This document shows positions 44,417 through 46,938 of a stretch of 46,938 bases of DNA, piece after piece. Within the stretch, counting starts at the first letter, position 1. The number at the start of each line of letters is the position of its first letter. The notes beneath the pieces are model-generated. The model was not told the origin of the DNA. It ran no database searches and worked only from the letters and a program-made list of their open reading frames with translations. Source of the stretch: an uncultured Collinsella sp. GTDB taxonomy: Bacteria > Actinomycetota > Coriobacteriia > Coriobacteriales > Coriobacteriaceae. The position numbers were made by a program, and so were the translations under genes. The DNA is taken from assembly GCA_905210085.1 (NCBI GenBank), contig CAJLVJ010000011.1, positions 1-46,938 of the forward strand. The letters are read 5' to 3'.

Positions 44417-45121
44417 ATGGGCGTCGTCGATCCCTTTTCTGTTGCTCGGGCCGCGGGGCTTGAGCTGACCGGGACGTCCGAGGGGCTCACGCTCACCGAC
44501 GGCTCGATGGAGCTGCGTGCCGATTTTACCCGCATGCTGCCGCGGCTCAAGCAGGGCCGTCTGCAGCAAGAGTTGTTGGTAAAGGCTGCGCGCGCAAAAG
44601 GCGTCGAGTGCCCGTGGGCAATCGATGCCACGGCAGGCTTTGGCGAGGATTCGCTGCTGCTGGCTGCCGCGGGCTTTACCGTCGATCTGTATGAGCAGGA
44701 CTGCGTGATCGCGGCGCTCCTTCAGGATGCTTTGGAGCGCGCAGCGGATGATCCGGCGCTTGCGGTTGCCGTGGCTCGCATGCGCCTTCATTCGGGCGAG
44801 GACAGCATTGCCGGCCTTCGCCATACAGCTGGGCTGATCGAGCGGGACGAGCTTGCAGCTCCCGACGTGGTGTATCTGGACCCCATGTTTCCCGAGCGCA
44901 CCAAGAGCGCGGCGGTGAAAAAGAAGTTTCAACTCTTGCACCATTTGGAGCAGCCGTGTGCCGATGAGGAAACACTGGTCGAAGCTGCGCTCGCGGTGCA
45001 CCCGCGCAAGGTCGTTATCAAGCGGCCGGTGAAGGGGCCGCTGCTTGCCGGCGTTAAGCCGAGCTATCAGCTTGCGGGCAAGGCCGTTCGTTACGATGTT
45101 TTGGTGCCGCCGCGCCCGTAG
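44417..45121 (+). CDS. rsmJ: 16S rRNA (guanine-1516-N2)-methyltransferase, RsmJ type
   Basis: The 234-residue class I methyltransferase has RsmJ signatures: GRLQQELLVKAARAKG, the SAM loop IDATAGFGEDSLLLA, VYLDPMFPERTKSAAVKK with the catalytic DPM-P, and KRPVKGPLLAGVKPSY. It methylates G1516 of 16S rRNA. ATG 44417 has AAGGAG five bases upstream, and GACAAT (44346-44351) is a possible -10. It is transcribed away from the lipoprotein gene. Confidence 0.9.
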   Translation: MGVVDPFSVARAAGLELTGTSEGLTLTDGSMELRADFTRMLPRLKQGRLQQELLVKAARAKGVECPWAIDATAGFGEDSLLLAAAGFTVDLYEQDCVIAALLQDALERAADDPALAVAVARMRLHSGEDSIAGLRHTAGLIERDELAAPDVVYLDPMFPERTKSAAVKKKFQLLHHLEQPCADEETLVEAALAVHPRKVVIKRPVKGPLLAGVKPSYQLAGKAVRYDVLVPPRP

Positions 45122-45169
45122 CTTGCGTGCGATGGCTGGCGCTCCGTCAATGCTGTGCCGATGCAGTGC

Positions 45170-45466
45170 CTATTTCCAAGGGTGCGACGTCAGGTGCCAT
45201 CCACCGCAGTATTCGCATTTGTAGCAGGCCAAACCACGCCGCCCGCGGTTTTCGCAGTCGGCCATAACGGCCTCGGCCTCGGCGCGCGTGTCGTAACGGT
45301 TTTTGCGTTCGCACGACTTGTAGCGCCAGGCTTCATCGCGCTCGGCGTCCAGGGCGTCGCGGCGCTCGTCCTCGCGCGCAAACAGGTCGCTCATATCGCC
45401 GCCGGTAGCAGCGCCCAAAAACTCGCTTTTGGCCTTTGACCAGGCGGCTCGCTTTTTGCTTCCCAT
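45170..45466 (-). CDS. Small zinc-ribbon protein of unknown function
   Basis: The 98-residue protein is basic at its start (MGSKKRAAWSKAKSEF), has an acidic Arg/Glu-rich middle (DERRDALDAERDEAWRY) and ends in a short zinc-binding motif CYKCEYCGGWHLTSHPWK, with a further Cys in KSCERKNRY. This resembles small C-terminal CxxCxxWH zinc proteins of unknown role. ATG 45466 is chosen because GAGGGG lies upstream; a TTG at 45487 could also start it. It diverges from a GNAT gene. Confidence 0.7.
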   Translation of the reverse strand: MGSKKRAAWSKAKSEFLGAATGGDMSDLFAREDERRDALDAERDEAWRYKSCERKNRYDTRAEAEAVMADCENRGRRGLACYKCEYCGGWHLTSHPWK

Positions 45467-45543
45467 CTGCTTCGCGCCCCTCTTCAAACGCTGGTATCAT
45501 TGCTCAATCAAAGTGATACCAATAAACGTGAGGCCGCCGCGTG

Positions 45544-46032
45544 ATGATCAGAAAAACCCTCGATACCGACATTCCCGCCGTCATGGCCATCTATGACGCG
45601 GCCCGCGCCTTTATGCGCACGCATGGCAACGCCACGCAGTGGCCCGAGGGCACGCCTTCGGCCGAGCAACTGGCTGCCGATATTGCCGCTGGTGGTAGTT
45701 ACGTGTGTGAAGTCGCCGGTCGCGTGGTTGCGACGTTTGCCTTTTTACCGGGTCCGGACGAGTGCTATGACGTAATTGAGGATGGTCAATGGCGTGGCGA
45801 CACTCCGTACGCCGTGCTGCACCGTGTGGCGTCCGACGGCAACGTGCGCGGTATCGCGGCTGCGATGTTTGCCTTTGCCAAGGAACGTATCGACCATCTG
45901 CGTATCGACACGCACCAAGATAACCTGCCTATGCAGGGCGCCATCGCCAAGGCCGGGTTTAAGCGCGCCGGTATCGTATATGTGTCGGACGGTACGCCGC
46001 GCGTCGCGTTTGATTGGCTGCGCGAGGCATAA
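45544..46032 (+). CDS. GNAT-family acetyltransferase
   Basis: The 162-residue protein has the GNAT fold: MIRKTLDTDIPAVMAIYDAA, at the start, the acetyl-CoA region HRVASDGNVRGIAAAMFAFA, and the ending RIDTHQDNLPMQGAIAKAGF. This subgroup acetylates unknown small substrates. GTG 45541 directly precedes ATG 45544, and GTGAGG seven bases before GTG makes either start possible. It ends in a strong terminator. Confidence 0.9.
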   Translation: MIRKTLDTDIPAVMAIYDAARAFMRTHGNATQWPEGTPSAEQLAADIAAGGSYVCEVAGRVVATFAFLPGPDECYDVIEDGQWRGDTPYAVLHRVASDGNVRGIAAAMFAFAKERIDHLRIDTHQDNLPMQGAIAKAGFKRAGIVYVSDGTPRVAFDWLREA

Positions 46033-46066
46033 AGGCCGAGTCACATACCAGCGTTTCACCGAAATG

Positions 46067-46093
46067 AAAATGGCCCCGAGTGGGGCCATTTTT
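46067..46093. terminator. Rho-independent terminator after the GNAT gene
   Basis: AAAATGGCCCC (46067-46077), loop GAGT and GGGGCCATTTTT (46082-46093). It is strong and bidirectional. Confidence 0.9.
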
Positions 46094-46337
46094 GGTAAAA
46101 CGCGTTGTTGTGGGGCTCGCGTTGTTATCGCCCCAGATGAGCCCGGGCAGACAAAATGGGGAGGTGCCGGCTTTCGCAAGGCGCGAACCTACGAAAATCG
46201 CCGCGCGGCAACGCGGGGCGATGAGCTCGGTCGGGGGATAGGGCCCGTTTCGCCCGCCGGCCCGTAAATTGTATCATCCAGTGTGGAGCGTGAACGCCCG
46301 TTGCCGCGTGCGATGGGCTCGTAATAAGAGGAGAGCC
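46094..46337 (+). other. G+C-rich structured intergenic region
   Basis: No gene was recognised in this stretch. It holds a strong hairpin with a GCAA loop, ATCGCCGCGCG and CGCGGGGCGAT (46197-46221 region), then GGGCCC/GGCCC pairing near 46251-46264. A TATCAT -10-like motif (46272-46277) lies just before the leader of the GTPase gene. It may be a transcribed leader or small RNA. Confidence 0.35.
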
Positions 46338-46938
46338 ATGTCGAAGCAAGCGGTCGTTGGAATCTTGGCGCATGTCGATGCCGGCAAGACCACGTTGGCC
46401 GAGGCCATGCTGTTCAACGCGGGTCGCATTCGCAAGCGCGGCCGCGTGGACGATGGCGATTCGCATTTGGATACGAACGAGATCGAGCGCGAGCGTGGCA
46501 TTACGATTTTCTCGTCGCAGGCCGTGCTCGACCACGGTGATACCCACGTCATGCTCGTGGATGCGCCCGGTCACGTCGATTTTTCGGCCGAGGCTGAGCG
46601 CACGTTGCGCGCCCTGGACTGCGCGATTTTGGTTGTGGGTGCCAACGATGGCGTGCAGGGGCATACCGAAACCCTGTGGCGCCTGCTTGCGCGCTATGAC
46701 ATCCCGACGTTCATCTTTATCAACAAAATCGATTTGGAGAATCCCGGCCGCGATGTTTTGCTGGCACAGCTCGGGCAGCGTCTTTCCGAAGGCTGCCTAG
46801 ACGCCAGCGAACTGCTGGCGGGCGGCGCCGTTCGGGAGGACGCTGCTGCGTTGGACGAGGCGGCGCTCGAGGAGTTTCTCGATGCGGGTGAGCTTTCTGT
46901 CGCAACGCTGTCGCGCATGGTTGCCGAGCGCAAGCTCT
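46338..46938 (+). CDS. TetM/EF-G-like translation GTPase, N-terminal part
   Basis: The gene continues beyond the window. The 200 visible residues form a translational GTPase G domain: G1 AHVDAGKTT (11-19), switch I ERERGITI, G3 DAPGHVDF and G4 NKID. The start MSKQAVVGILAHVDAGKTTL and the following sequence resemble the TetM/TetO group rather than EF-G proper. It is in a housekeeping context, and many such Clostridia and Coriobacteriia paralogues are not resistance genes, so drug resistance is not claimed. ATG 46338 has AAGAGGAG upstream. Confidence 0.88.
   Translation, partial: MSKQAVVGILAHVDAGKTTLAEAMLFNAGRIRKRGRVDDGDSHLDTNEIERERGITIFSSQAVLDHGDTHVMLVDAPGHVDFSAEAERTLRALDCAILVVGANDGVQGHTETLWRLLARYDIPTFIFINKIDLENPGRDVLLAQLGQRLSEGCLDASELLAGGAVREDAAALDEAALEEFLDAGELSVATLSRMVAERKL

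Noticed and set aside
46338..46938. Tetracycline resistance gene
   Set aside because: Only the G domain is visible, the context is housekeeping, and TetM-like paralogues without resistance are widespread in this lineage.

Overview
The window looks like chromosomal DNA of a high-G+C Gram-positive gut bacterium of the Coriobacteriia, most like Collinsella. The evidence is the G+C-rich codon use (judged by eye), strong AAGGAG-type ribosome sites, a Gram-positive LexA box, an LAXTG sortase signal, a CD1871A-type CXXC mini-protein operon and many palindromic intergenic repeats. The taxon is an inference from gene content. No rRNA, tRNA, CRISPR array, transposase or phage gene was seen.

Layout. 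1-2.9 kb: start of a GyrB/ParE-type topoisomerase gene with an SOS box, a DUF234-type ATPase behind a double palindrome, and an XRE regulator/membrane protein pair. 3.0-8.5 kb: a very large secreted protein whose sortase-anchored C-terminus is cut off by one in-frame TAA, followed upstream by a LuxR-type regulator. 8.6-12.6 kb: a histidine kinase/response regulator pair diverging from a CXXC mini-protein, polyferredoxin and TlpA lipoprotein operon. 12.8-17.1 kb: a fused ABC exporter and a tRNA-dihydrouridine synthase. 17.07-18.29 kb: an A+T-richer island of palindromic repeats with an orphan RHH antitoxin-like gene.

18.3-26.6 kb: glutaredoxin, XRE-zinc ribbon-TipAS regulator, TrmO, PatB/MalY aminotransferase, PNPOx-like flavoprotein, small K+ channel, LOG-family protein, ClC channel, EFR1 flavodoxin-ferredoxin and an EamA transporter with an amber codon at position 3. 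26.7-29.5 kb: an inverted-repeat element, a GntR/ABC-2 operon and a tandem array of palindromes. 29.5-37.9 kb: PrfC, a YhhQ-like transporter with a possible preQ1-type leader plus an SDR, Ung, an EamA/LysR divergent pair, MATE and RlmA-like methyltransferase. 38-46.9 kb: two paralogous small membrane proteins around a LysR gene, a two-gene operon of a solute-binding lipoprotein and a double-Cache MscS channel, RsmJ, a small zinc-binding protein, GNAT and the start of a TetM/EF-G-like GTPase.

The strongest candidates for something new are the lipoprotein plus double-Cache-MscS operon (40.2-44.2 kb), the structured leader of the YhhQ-like gene (31.24-31.29 kb), the split surface protein (3.0-7.4 kb) and the repeat families at 17-18 kb, 26.8 kb and 29.2 kb.
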